Assembly: GCF_027213945.1 (NCBI RefSeq)
Contig: NZ_JAPWGW010000003.1
Coordinates: 124,001-188,000 of the forward strand
DNA: 64,000 nucleotides
Source of the DNA: Henriciella marina
GTDB taxonomy: Bacteria > Pseudomonadota > Alphaproteobacteria > Caulobacterales > Hyphomonadaceae
Direction of reading: 5' to 3'
Made by a program: the position numbers and the translations under genes. Of the stretch, positions 1 to 7,504 are shown piece after piece. Below the pieces are notes generated by a model, which saw only the letters and a list, made by a program, of their open reading frames with translations, was not told where the DNA came from and did no database searches. The stretch's first letter is position 1. Each line of letters opens with the position of its first letter.

Positions 1-2
1 CT

Positions 3-224
3 CGCGGTGACAAGGATGCTATTGTGGTGACGCAGGTTCGCACCGCAGGCAACGACCTTCCGCAAGAGATGAGCTGGCGCGTTATGGCCAATGGCAGCTG
101 GCATATCGTCGATATCCAGGCGCAGGACATCTGGTTCGCCATCGAACAGCGCGCCCAGTTCGGCGCCATCCTCGACCGTAACAATGGCGACATCGATGCG
201 CTGATCAACGAGATCTCGAGCTAG
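3..224 (+). CDS. MlaC-family phospholipid-binding protein, C-terminal part (5' end outside window)
   Basis: The reading frame is open from base 3 and ends at TAG, so only about the last 73 residues are present. They resemble the C-terminus of the MlaC/Ttg2D family, periplasmic carriers that shuttle phospholipid between outer and inner membrane. The seen elements are a strand pattern around SWRVMANGSWHIVDIQAQ followed by an Arg-Ser/Ala-Gln-Phe type helix (EQRAQFGAIL) and a final short helix with a DALI motif. The HpnM protein of hopanoid clusters has the same fold and cannot be excluded, because the upstream neighbours are not visible. Confidence 0.65.
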   Translation, partial: RGDKDAIVVTQVRTAGNDLPQEMSWRVMANGSWHIVDIQAQDIWFAIEQRAQFGAILDRNNGDIDALINEISS

Positions 225-248
225 GCTCCACAATTCTCTCGCATTTCG

Positions 249-274
249 AAAAGCCGGCCTTCGCGCCGGCTTTT
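249..274 (+). terminator. Intrinsic terminator after the mlaC-like gene
   Basis: A 10-bp perfect stem (249-258 pairing with 265-274, AAAAGCCGGC / GCCGGCTTTT) encloses a 6-base loop. The T tract is part of and follows the 3' arm. It lies 25 bases after the stop codon. Confidence 0.8.
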
Positions 275-291
275 CTCTTGCCCGCAATAAA

Positions 292-318
292 AAAGGCCCC
301 GAACGGATCGGGGCCTTT
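292..318 (-). terminator. Intrinsic terminator of the M3 peptidase gene
   Basis: A perfect 9-bp stem (AAAGGCCCC / GGGGCCTTT) has a 9-base loop. Read on the minus strand it is followed by a T run (the A run at 287-294 on the plus strand). It is 22 bases beyond the stop of the minus-strand peptidase gene and back-to-back with the plus-strand terminator at 249. Confidence 0.8.
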
Positions 319-339
319 CAGTGTCAGATGAACACGTCT

Positions 340-2568
340 CTATTCAAGCGGCGCGTTCGTGTCTTCGCCGACACTGCCTGCTGCTTCACCCGCGACGCCG
401 AAGCCGCGGTCACGCATCAGCGCATCGGTGTCCGGTTGGCGACCGCGGAAGTTTTCATAAGCTTCCGACGGCGGCAGTGTGTTGCCAACCGACAGGATCC
501 ACTTACCGAAAGCGTCAGCCGTCTCGCGGTCGTAAGGACCACCAGCTTCCTCAAATGCTTCCCACGCATCCGCGCTGAACGTGTCGGCCCAGAGATAGGC
601 GTAGTAGCCGGCTGCATAGCCTTCCCCAGAGAAGACGTGCGCGAATTGCGGCATGCGGTGCCGCATTGGCAGCTCTTCCGGCATGCCCAGCTCTTCAAGC
701 GTTTCGCGCTCGAAGGCATCCGGATCGAAGCCTTCGAAATCCGTCATCATGTGCAGCTTCATGTCAACGAGAGCACTGGCGAGATACTCGGTCGTATCGA
801 AGCCCTGCCGCGCATTTGCGGCCCGTTCGATCTTGTCGACCAGCTCCTGTGGGATCGGCTCACCGGTCTCAACGTGTAGCGCATAATTCTCCAGCACTTC
901 GCGCGTCGGCAGCCAGTTTTCGTGAACCTGACTCGGGAACTCCACATAGTCGCGCGGCACGGCGGTCCCGGCGAGCGACGGATAGGTCACATTTGAGTTG
1001 AGACCGTGCAGCGCATGACCGAACTCGTGGAATAGCGTCGTCGCGTCATCCCATGATATCAGGACCGGTTCGCCTTCGGCACCTTTCACGAAGTTCGAAT
1101 TGTTCGAGACGATCGGCGTGGTGAACCCATCCAGATTGTCCTGCGTGCGATAGGCGTTCATCCAGGCGCCCGAACGCTTGCCCGTGCGCGCATACGGATC
1201 GAAGTACCAGAGACCGAGATGCTCACCGTCACGGGTGACTTCCCAGACGCGAACATCTTCATGGAAGACCGGCACGTCGGTGACCTGTTCGAACTCCATG
1301 CCGTAAAGCTCACCAGCCATCCAGAACATGCCTTCACGGAGGTTCTCAAGCTGGAGGTATTGCTTCACTTCCTCGGAATCGAAATCGTATTCGGCCTGGC
1401 GGACTTTCTCGGCATAGTAGCGATAGTCCCACGGCGCGATCTTGATCCAGGCTTCTTCCTCATCGGCAATCGCCTGCATCGCAGCCACTTCCTCGTCGAC
1501 CTTGGCGGTCGCAGCGGGCCAGACTTTCAGCATCAGGTCCATGGCAGCCTGCGGATTGCCCGCAACGGCCTTCTCAATGGAGCGGTGCGCAAAGCTCTCA
1601 TAACCAAGGATCTGCGAGCGTTCGGCACGCAGCGGCATGATCTTCGCGATAACGTCATTATTGTCATACTCGTCGCCATTGTCGCCGCGCGCATAATAGG
1701 TGCGCCAGACTTCTTCGCGAAGGGCCCGGTTATCTGAATAGGTCAGGAAGGGGTCCATGGAGGAACGGGTGTTGAGAATGGCGTACTCGCCGCCCTCATT
1801 GTTCCGGCTTTCGGCAGCCGATTTAGCCGCGTTTACGACCGAATCCGGGAGACCGGCGAGATCCTCCTCGCTCAGCCACGTAACATAAGCTTCCTCATCA
1901 TGGAGGAGGTTGTTCGAGAAGCTGGTATATAGCGGGGCGAGTTCCTGATTGATCTCTGCGACCCTAGCCTTTTCCTCATCATCGAGTGCGGCGCCAGCTC
2001 GAACAAAGTCGGTGTAATAATCCCAGACAAGGCGCTGCTGTTCTGCCGTTAGCTGGTCATAATCGTCGCCATTATAGATCGCGTCGATACGCTCAAACAG
2101 GGCAGTATTCTGGTAGATCGCGTCCTGGAAGGCCGCCAGCTTCGGCGCAACTTCGCGCTGCACGGCCTGGACTTCCGGGCTGTTCAGGTTTGAAGCCCAG
2201 ATACCATAGACGGTCAGCGCGCGGCTAAGCTCGCTCGCGCCCTGCTCCATTGGCAGGATGGTGTTCTCGAAAGTTGCGGCCTCGTCCTGCGCAGTCAGCG
2301 CATCGATCTCGGCGCGGGCGCTTTCCATGGCCGTCTCGAGAGCCGGCTGGAACATCGCCACATCAACCTGATCGAATGGTGGCACACCGCTATAAGGCCC
2401 GGTCCACTCTGCAAGGAGGACCTGCGGATCGGCAACTGGCGCCATCTCAGCCTCTTCGGCCATGGTTTCGGTGGCCGCGTCCTGGGCAAGGGCTGCAGGG
2501 TTTATGGCGCTCATCGTCAGCGCCGATGCGCCTGCAAATAGAAGGGTCTTCAGTTTCACTTGTATCAT
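340..2568 (-). CDS. dcp: Secreted M3-family metallopeptidase, peptidyl-dipeptidase Dcp type
   Basis: The 742-residue product belongs to the M3 (thimet oligopeptidase) family, which removes dipeptides from or cleaves short oligopeptides. The zinc motif HEFGH is at residues 514-518 and the third zinc ligand Glu is near 543 (YVEFPSQ). The N-terminus has a basic start, a hydrophobic stretch and an Ala-x-Ala type cleavage site near residue 28 (PAALAQ), then an Ala/Glu-rich linker, so export to the periplasm is likely. Length fits full-length Dcp plus a signal and linker. It is monocistronic, with its own terminator. Dcp and OpdA are hard to tell apart by eye, but the exported form and overall sequence fit Dcp better. 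Confidence 0.93.
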   Translation of the reverse strand: MIQVKLKTLLFAGASALTMSAINPAALAQDAATETMAEEAEMAPVADPQVLLAEWTGPYSGVPPFDQVDVAMFQPALETAMESARAEIDALTAQDEAATFENTILPMEQGASELSRALTVYGIWASNLNSPEVQAVQREVAPKLAAFQDAIYQNTALFERIDAIYNGDDYDQLTAEQQRLVWDYYTDFVRAGAALDDEEKARVAEINQELAPLYTSFSNNLLHDEEAYVTWLSEEDLAGLPDSVVNAAKSAAESRNNEGGEYAILNTRSSMDPFLTYSDNRALREEVWRTYYARGDNGDEYDNNDVIAKIMPLRAERSQILGYESFAHRSIEKAVAGNPQAAMDLMLKVWPAATAKVDEEVAAMQAIADEEEAWIKIAPWDYRYYAEKVRQAEYDFDSEEVKQYLQLENLREGMFWMAGELYGMEFEQVTDVPVFHEDVRVWEVTRDGEHLGLWYFDPYARTGKRSGAWMNAYRTQDNLDGFTTPIVSNNSNFVKGAEGEPVLISWDDATTLFHEFGHALHGLNSNVTYPSLAGTAVPRDYVEFPSQVHENWLPTREVLENYALHVETGEPIPQELVDKIERAANARQGFDTTEYLASALVDMKLHMMTDFEGFDPDAFERETLEELGMPEELPMRHRMPQFAHVFSGEGYAAGYYAYLWADTFSADAWEAFEEAGGPYDRETADAFGKWILSVGNTLPPSEAYENFRGRQPDTDALMRDRGFGVAGEAAGSVGEDTNAPLE

Positions 2569-2717
2569 CGCTCCAGTCTGGGTGATCCCCGCCGCCTGAA
2601 GGCATCGCGGATCAAAGTAATTTCAAACGCAATTAATTGGAGTTCTAGCATCCGCTTGCGCCGCTCGTCCAATCCGTCGCAAGGATTTAGGATGACAATG
2701 CGGTAAGGAAACAGACC

Positions 2718-3143
2718 ATGCACTGGATCGCCATCATCATTATTGCCGTCTGGATGCTGGTCGGCGGCGTGCTTCACTTGATCACGCCAGAGCCGTTCTT
2801 TCGCGCCGTCCCGGATGGATTGCCGAAGCTGGCCATTGTTTATCTGTCAGGCATCGCCGAAATCGCGATCGGCATTGGCGTTCTGATGCCCCGGACACGG
2901 GCGATTGCCGGCCTCACCTTCGCAGCAATGTGCCTTGTCTACCTGCCGATCCACGCCTGGGACTTCTTCCGGGCCGATCCAATCTTCTCGGTTCCGTGGG
3001 CAGCATCCGCGCGTATCGCAGTACAGCTTGTCCTGATCGCGCTGGGCCTCTGGCTCTGGCAGCGCAGGAAGATCAGCGCTAGTGGTCGTGGCCGCCCCCA
3101 TGGCTCGCCCAGACCTCCTGGCCGCCCTCCCCGAAAAGGATAA
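2718..3143 (+). CDS. DoxX-like small integral membrane protein
   Basis: The 141-residue protein has four predicted membrane helices (about residues 3-20, 42-58, 64-84 and 97-113), with a Trp/His-rich first helix and an Arg-Arg after the last. This is the layout of DoxX/DoxD-like proteins, a broad family without one agreed function. A good Shine-Dalgarno (AAGGAAA) precedes the ATG. The last 23 residues are Arg/Gly/Pro-rich and are encoded in the 65 bases that overlap the 3' end of the convergent DUF411 gene. That tail may be incidental rather than functional. Confidence 0.75.
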   Translation: MHWIAIIIIAVWMLVGGVLHLITPEPFFRAVPDGLPKLAIVYLSGIAEIAIGIGVLMPRTRAIAGLTFAAMCLVYLPIHAWDFFRADPIFSVPWAASARIAVQLVLIALGLWLWQRRKISASGRGRPHGSPRPPGRPPRKG

Positions 3144-3561
3144 CATTATAGGCATCGACCCGGTCGCCCATTTCCATGCCCGGTGAGCCAGCCGGCATGC
3201 CCGGCACAGACAGGCCGCGCGCCGACGGCATTTCGGCAAGAAGGCGGCGGATATCAGCGGCCGGAACATGCCCCTCGACCGCATAGCCGTTCACTTCGCC
3301 GGTATGACAGCTCTGCAGTTCACCTGGCACGCCAAGTTCGCTGCGGACGGGCGAAAGGTCTTCATGCTCGTGGATAACGACGTCGAAGCCGTTTTCTTCA
3401 AGATGCTCGGCCCATTTCGCGCAGCAGCCGCACCATGGCGTCTTGTGGACATTCATTGTCTGAGCATGGGCGGGCGCCGGGGCCGAAAACAGGGCCCAAC
3501 CTGTAAAGACGGCGCCAGCGAGCGCAAGGCTGGCAAAGGCGGACGCGAAGACTTTCGACAT
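3079..3561 (-). CDS. DUF411 secreted metal-binding protein
   Basis: The 160-residue product has a signal peptide ending near APAHA, then the DUF411 domain. Its hallmarks are the thioredoxin-like start with WCGCC (residues about 43-47), the conserved SCHT motif, and VEGHVPA. DUF411 proteins occur with copper resistance and CopG-like genes and are thought to bind metal in the periplasm. The C-terminus is His/Gly rich (HGGGHDH), consistent with metal binding. No copper pump or oxidase gene is visible next to it. It converges with and overlaps the DoxX-like gene. Confidence 0.9.
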   Translation of the reverse strand: MSKVFASAFASLALAGAVFTGWALFSAPAPAHAQTMNVHKTPWCGCCAKWAEHLEENGFDVVIHEHEDLSPVRSELGVPGELQSCHTGEVNGYAVEGHVPAADIRRLLAEMPSARGLSVPGMPAGSPGMEMGDRVDAYNVILFGEGGQEVWASHGGGHDH

Positions 3562-3765
3562 GAGGACCTCCCTGATCTGTGCCTGTCAGCAAGCACAGAT
3601 TGCAACCCGATGCCAGCAGTGCGCATGTTTTCGCTTGCAAAGGCAACCAAAAGCATGGATGGTCCAGTTCTCGACTTTTCGCCGGACTATCAGGCCTTGT
3701 TTGCGGTGGCCCTTGTGGCACGCTGCGCTCTCGACTTAGACGACTCCCAAAAAGTTTCGACACCC

Positions 3766-3787
3766 CCGCACGCAATGTCGCGTGTGG
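3766..3787 (+). promoter_or_regulatory. Hairpin in the cold-shock gene leader
   Basis: An 8-bp stem (CCGCACGC with GCGTGTGG, one G-U pair) with a 6-base loop sits just upstream of the AGGAG ribosome site (3799-3803) of the cold-shock gene. Structured leaders are common in cspA-type mRNAs, but a thermosensor role here is only an inference. Confidence 0.35.
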
Positions 3788-3810
3788 TAACGCTTTGCAG
3801 GAGATCTTTT

Positions 3811-4020
3811 ATGACCCAAGGCACAGTTAAATTCTACAACGACCAAAAAGGTTTTGGTTTCATTGCACCTGACAATGGCGGCGACGACGTGTTCGTTCAC
3901 GCCACCGCCCTTGAGCGTTGCGGCATGTCCGCCCTCAACGAAGGCCAGAAGGTGCAGTTCACGACCGCTGTCGACCCACGCAAGGGCAAGACCGCTGTCG
4001 ACCAGATCGAAATGGTCTAG
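3811..4020 (+). CDS. Cold-shock domain protein, CspA family
   Basis: This 69-residue single cold-shock domain carries both RNA-binding motifs: KGFGFI (RNP1) and DVFVH (RNP2). It acts as an RNA chaperone in the cytoplasm. The frame is open far upstream, but the start is placed at 3811 because the family begins with a short [10 protein letters not shown]-like N-terminus and AGGAG lies 7 bases before this ATG. It is followed by a strong terminator, so it is monocistronic. Confidence 0.97.
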   Translation: MTQGTVKFYNDQKGFGFIAPDNGGDDVFVHATALERCGMSALNEGQKVQFTTAVDPRKGKTAVDQIEMV

Positions 4021-4076
4021 GCTTTTTCTGAGGTTGGGCGCACCGCGCGAGAACGACCTCTGAAAATCTAATACGA

Positions 4077-4112
4077 AAACGCCAGCGGGCCCGACCCGTT
4101 GGCGTTTTTTTT
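4077..4112 (+). terminator. Intrinsic terminator of the cold-shock gene
   Basis: The 4077-4089 arm (AAACGCCAGCGGG) pairs with CCCGTTGGCGTTT (4095-4107) with one G-U pair and a 5-base loop. A run of eight or more T follows. Confidence 0.9.
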
Positions 4113-4128
4113 ATGCCTATCTGAAATT

Positions 4129-4155
4129 GAAACCAGACCCCAACGCAGGGCGCGA
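4129..4155 (+). repeat. Left imperfect inverted segment flanking the 4392-7013 genes
   Basis: The segment contains AAACCAGACC, then CCAACGC, then GCGCGA. A similar order occurs in reverse complement at 7044-7069 (AAACCAGACC, TCTAACGC, CGCGA). The shared 10-mer is exact; the rest matches with small gaps. It may be an inverted repeat bounding the three-gene block, or chance. Confidence 0.35.
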
Positions 4156-4198
4156 CGGTGTCTGGACGATGCACTGACGGTGCATCCACGGTGTTTCT
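4155..4198 (+). repeat. Array A: four 11-bp units, ACGGTGYNNNG type
   Basis: Four consecutive 11-base units read ACGGTGTCTGG, ACGATGCACTG, ACGGTGCATCC, ACGGTGTTTCT. The period is exact. The unit order matches array C (50459-50502, minus strand), whose fourth unit is identical. No coding function is apparent here. Confidence 0.8.
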
Positions 4199-4289
4199 GG
4201 AGGGTGGTCGCGAACAGCGTGTCACTTGCGGAAAGACAAGTTCCCGACCCGCGCCGCCCGGCCCCTGCCCCATCGTCCGGGGCATGATT

Positions 4290-4321
4290 TAGCCATGCCG
4301 CACGCGGGGCAAGCTCGCCCC
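4290..4321 (+). repeat. Second shared element downstream of array A
   Basis: About 32 bases starting TAGCCATG and containing the exact core GCGGGGCAAGCTCG recur at 7216-7247 after array B, with few mismatches. The rest of 4199-4391 holds only GC-rich sequence and the approach to the next gene; I see nothing else in it. Confidence 0.6.
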
Positions 4322-4391
4322 GGATCCCGGCGCGCTTTTTTGGTTAACGGGTGGACTTAATCATACGTTAACCTTAACAAAGGGGACGCCT

Positions 4392-4889
4392 GTGGTGGGG
4401 CGGGGACAGGCACACATGCATGAGCAGGCTAGATATTCCTCTGGATTGGGCTGGATCTGGGCCCTTATCGGCCTGATCGTTATCATCCTGCTGCTGTTCG
4501 GCGCATCACAAAGCGGCATCTTCTCGAACAAGCATAGCGACGACCCGATCTTCCAAGCCTGCACTGACACCTATGGGAGGGACAACTGCTCGTGTTTTGC
4601 TGGCATTCTTAGAATGCAGCTCACTACAAACGCCTATGACAAGTATGTCGAGGATCTTAAGCCGGACAGACGCCGCTACCGCTATTTCGATGGTCGTCTG
4701 GCGGAGAATAGCTTCACCGGACGCGATGCAGGGGTGTGCGTAGATGCCTCTGATATTTGCGAAGTGCCGGTCTGCGAGCCGCGCTATAACCTTCCCCGGG
4801 AAAACTATGGGATCGATAGCGCCCTTCTACCGCAAAGCCAGGAGCGGCTCTACGAGGGCACCTCCGAAACTTGGGACCAAGGATCATGA
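4392..4889 (+). CDS. Uncharacterised single-pass membrane protein
   Basis: The 165-residue product is not recognised. After a short N-terminus it has one strong membrane helix (about residues 22-40, WIWALIGLIVIILLLFGAS), then a soluble domain with several cysteines (ACTDTYGRDNCSCF, later CVDASDICEVPVC), suggesting disulfides in a periplasmic domain. The GTG at 4392 follows AAAGGGGA at a good distance; ATG at 4416 is an alternative start. Its stop overlaps the next start (ATGA), so the two are translationally coupled. Confidence 0.65.
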   Translation: MVGRGQAHMHEQARYSSGLGWIWALIGLIVIILLLFGASQSGIFSNKHSDDPIFQACTDTYGRDNCSCFAGILRMQLTTNAYDKYVEDLKPDRRRYRYFDGRLAENSFTGRDAGVCVDASDICEVPVCEPRYNLPRENYGIDSALLPQSQERLYEGTSETWDQGS

Positions 4890-6289
4890 ACAGGGTCTAT
4901 ATCCTCATAACCTTGGCCTTGGGCGTACTAATTGTGGGCGGCGCTACCGCGTTCCTTGCAGCAAATAGCACGGCGCAACAGTCAGCGCTCGACTTTGAAG
5001 CCGGCGCCATTCCGGCGGAAGAGAGTGTCGATGTGAGGACAGATGAGTGGCAACCGCGGACCCCGTCGGAAGTGTCGCAACAGCAAGGCCGCTGGGTGCC
5101 CCCCGGCACCAGTGTGAGCGACCAACTTCACAGCTATGGCTATGAGTCCCCCAAATCCTTTGGCAACCCAGACCGAGGCTGGTCTGGTCGTCATCGCGAA
5201 CCGTTCCCGGCCGAACCCTGGGCGTTTCACCTGGAAACCATCGCCCCGGGCACAAGCGGCACAAATGCCGCGCTGGTCTGCGTCGCTGGCGCGGCGGAAT
5301 GCGTGCCCCGGCCCATCGCCGCACGTGTCTATAGCGAAGCTGCGCGCTACTGGCTGCTGCGCGGGGATGCCGAGCTGACCACGCTGGAGCTTGATTGCGG
5401 CGAGGCCTATTCGTCGATTATCGATTTTGGCTGTGAGCGCGCGGGCGGACGTCCACTGATGCCGGAGTCGCGCGAAGCCGCGATGCGTTACTGGAACCGG
5501 TCGGTCGCCTGGGGGCGGCCATTCGGCGCGCAATCATCGATCCTCGCCCAACGCCGCCTGCAGGCCCATCTGGTGGATTGTCCGGTCTCGCAGGAGAGCC
5601 TCTCCCGGATTGCGCGCGATCCAGCCAGTGTTATGGCCGATGTGATCGGGCTCAATCTGCGTCAGGCCGCGCTCACGGCGCTGGGATATTATAGCGGTAC
5701 GATTGACGGCGCGTATGGGGCGGAGACACGCCGGGCTGTGCGGGCCTTCCAGCGGGAGCTCGGTTATGACGAGACCGCCTCGCTGACCCCGCGCCAGACC
5801 GCCCAGCTGATGTGTCATGCCGCCCAGACCGCACGCGATCCCGGCGTCCAGAACGTCTTGGGGATCATGCACGCGGTGGGCCTCGGCGTGGTGCAGAACA
5901 CCGATCTGGCGCTGGAATGGCTGGAAATGGCCGCCGTGCGCGGCGATCCCGATGCCAATTTCAATCTGGCGGTAATCTACGGCACGGGCGCGGTGTTCGG
6001 CTCGTACCGGCTCTGCGCCATCGTCGAAAATCCAGAGCGCGCTGACGCTTATCTGCGCGACGCGGCTGATCTCGGCCATGACATAGCGCGCCGCCTGCGA
6101 TCGACCCCTGAACTGGCCCATGCTCCGAACGCCCAGGTGCGCTGGGCGCGGATCCGTCAGGAGATCGAGGACGAAGCCAGCGAAGCGCCCGGGCGAGGCG
6201 CGCGGGCAATGGAAATTCTGCGCAACGCCATGCGCGCCCGCGTACCTCCGGCTGCCGCCGGGTGTCTAGACGCCAATGCAAGCCGGTGA
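4886..6289 (+). CDS. Membrane-anchored or exported protein with peptidoglycan-binding and Sel1-like repeats
   Basis: The start is at the ATG that overlaps the previous stop; AAGGA precedes it. The product is about 467 residues. An N-terminal hydrophobic segment (about 5-23) serves as signal or anchor. A peptidoglycan-binding type 1 domain lies around residues 255-310 (LNLRQAALTALGYYSGTIDG, then AETRRAVRAFQ). It is followed by Sel1-like repeats (NVLGIMHAVGLGV, ALEWLEMAA, NFNLAVIYGTG). The middle contains paired cysteines. A role at the cell wall, scaffolding partner proteins, is inferred. It is the second gene of a three-gene envelope cluster. Confidence 0.75.
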   Translation: MNRVYILITLALGVLIVGGATAFLAANSTAQQSALDFEAGAIPAEESVDVRTDEWQPRTPSEVSQQQGRWVPPGTSVSDQLHSYGYESPKSFGNPDRGWSGRHREPFPAEPWAFHLETIAPGTSGTNAALVCVAGAAECVPRPIAARVYSEAARYWLLRGDAELTTLELDCGEAYSSIIDFGCERAGGRPLMPESREAAMRYWNRSVAWGRPFGAQSSILAQRRLQAHLVDCPVSQESLSRIARDPASVMADVIGLNLRQAALTALGYYSGTIDGAYGAETRRAVRAFQRELGYDETASLTPRQTAQLMCHAAQTARDPGVQNVLGIMHAVGLGVVQNTDLALEWLEMAAVRGDPDANFNLAVIYGTGAVFGSYRLCAIVENPERADAYLRDAADLGHDIARRLRSTPELAHAPNAQVRWARIRQEIEDEASEAPGRGARAMEILRNAMRARVPPAAAGCLDANASR

Positions 6290-6314
6290 CGGCAATATCA
6301 AGAGGACAGGACCG

Positions 6315-7013
6315 ATGCGCAAATTGACACTTCTCAGCGTGCTAATCAGCGCCGCCGCGCTGGTCGGGTGCGGGGCTCATCAGCAGTCTTATGTGCCCCT
6401 CCCGGCGACCCCCTACTATCCGCCTAGTGTTGCGCCCGTTGTCACCACCGCAGACGCGATCGCCATCGATACCGCCCTGCAAGTGTGCGAGGTGGATTCG
6501 CTGCGCGCCCAGCGTGATGAACGCATCGAGGCGTCGCGCGCGCTTCTGGTCACCGGCTATGCCTCGGGCGGGGATGTGAACGAACGCTCGCAAGCAACCC
6601 AGGGCAATTTTCGCGTGGATCAGCCACCATCAGGACCGCAAACCGAACGCACCGAGATCCTGCGCGCTTTCGAGATCGATCTGGACGCGGCCTATCGCTT
6701 CGCCGAGGGCTCCTGCCGCGCCTACGCCGCCTGCATGCATCAGCGCGATTATCAGGAAGGCGCCTGCACCGGCTCGCTCAATTCCTGGGAGCGCTCGCAG
6801 GACCGTTTCACGGACGTGTCGCTGTCGCTGGCGGAAATCCGGGCCGGGATCGCCGCGCCCGTCGTGCAGCGCCCGGTCTATGGCCATAGCTATCAGCGAG
6901 ACCGCTACGACCGCCACCATCGCCCCCACCGGGATCGCTACCGCAAGGATCGCGATTGCGACGGCGTTATCGCAGACCTGTTCACCACCAGCGCCTGCGA
7001 CCGCAAGCATTAG
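6315..7013 (+). CDS. Uncharacterised lipoprotein with His/Arg-rich C-terminus
   Basis: The 232-residue product has a classic lipoprotein signal (MRKLTLLSVLISAAALVGC; lipobox LVGC). The ATG at 6315 is chosen because the lipoprotein signal begins there and a GGACAGG stretch precedes it; an upstream in-frame ATG at 6276 adds a non-signal-like segment. The mature part has several cysteines and ends in a stretch rich in Arg, His, Tyr and Asp (about residues 195-220). No family is recognised. It is third in the 4392-7013 cluster, 25 bases after the previous stop. Confidence 0.65.
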   Translation: MRKLTLLSVLISAAALVGCGAHQQSYVPLPATPYYPPSVAPVVTTADAIAIDTALQVCEVDSLRAQRDERIEASRALLVTGYASGGDVNERSQATQGNFRVDQPPSGPQTERTEILRAFEIDLDAAYRFAEGSCRAYAACMHQRDYQEGACTGSLNSWERSQDRFTDVSLSLAEIRAGIAAPVVQRPVYGHSYQRDRYDRHHRPHRDRYRKDRDCDGVIADLFTTSACDRKH

Positions 7014-7043
7014 ACAGAACGGGCGGCCGCAGGCTCGGTCAGA

Positions 7044-7069
7044 GTCGCGGCGTTAGAGGTCTGGTTTTC
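7044..7069 (-). repeat. Right imperfect inverted segment
   Basis: Reverse complement of this segment reads like 4129-4155 (exact AAACCAGACC, then AACGC and CGCGA). See the left copy; significance uncertain. Confidence 0.35.
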
Positions 7070-7080
7070 CACAAACGGAG

Positions 7081-7458
7081 CTAGGGCGGCGCCAGCGGTC
7101 TTGCCGGCTGGAGAGCGGTGTTCTGAAGGTCCACGCATGGTGTCCCCACGGTGTCAGGACGGTGTTTTGCGGGAGCGTCCGCAAAGGCGGCAATCCCCGC
7201 GCCGGGTGCAAGCCGTAGCCATGGCGCGCGCGGGGCAAGCTCGGCCCGCTCTTGCTGCGCCTGAGGCTGCCCGGAGACCTGTAATGTGATGACGATCCGC
7301 CCATTGGGCAGGACGGCGACCCCCATTATGCCGATGGGGTTGGCCGCGCGATAGGCGCGGTAATAGCGCTCCACCGCCCACACCTCGAACAGGAAGAGCG
7401 GCCAGGTCCAGACCGGCAGCTTTGCAAGGGTTTCGAGGATCCACGCGCGGGTGAGCAT
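7081..7458 (-). CDS. Possible small hypothetical protein reading through array B
   Basis: The 125-codon frame starts MLTRAWILETLAK. Its first about 65 residues look protein-like (a Trp/Leu/Phe-rich amphipathic or membrane stretch, then GVAVLPNGRIVITLQVSG). The C-terminal third is encoded by the antisense of the 11-bp array and shared element, giving a Pro/Ala-rich low-complexity tail. I see no clear ribosome site. It may be a genuine gene into whose 3' end the repeat has inserted, or a spurious frame. Confidence 0.35.
   Translation of the reverse strand: MLTRAWILETLAKLPVWTWPLFLFEVWAVERYYRAYRAANPIGIMGVAVLPNGRIVITLQVSGQPQAQQERAELAPRAPWLRLAPGAGIAAFADAPAKHRPDTVGTPCVDLQNTALQPARPLAPP
7115..7169 (+). 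repeat. Array B: five 11-bp units
   Basis: Units are GCGGTGTTCTG, AAGGTCCACGC, ATGGTGTCCCC, ACGGTGTCAGG, ACGGTGTTTTG, in an exact 11-base register. The first two are degenerate. Same orientation as array A. Confidence 0.75.
7216..7247 (+). repeat. Second shared element downstream of array B
   Basis: TAGCCATGGCGCG followed by the core GCGGGGCAAGCTCG matches 4290-4321 with few mismatches. It is 47 bases after the array, against about 90 at copy A. Confidence 0.6.
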
Positions 7459-7461
7459 GGT

Positions 7462-7492
7462 GGGATTATGGGGGTGGTTTGGTGGGGTGGGG
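7462..7492 (+). other. G-quadruplex-type motif at the left edge of the island
   Basis: Four G runs (GGG, GGGGG, GGGG, GGGG) are separated by loops of 5, 9 and 1 bases. They lie between the hypothetical gene start and the stop of the synthase-like gene, where base composition changes. Folding is not demonstrated. Confidence 0.45.
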
Positions 7493-7504
7493 ATAGCTTA
7501 TTTT

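Noticed and set aside
2569-2717. Small minus-strand frame between the peptidase and DoxX-like genes
   Set aside because: Low-quality composition, overlaps the DoxX-like start, and no ribosome site.
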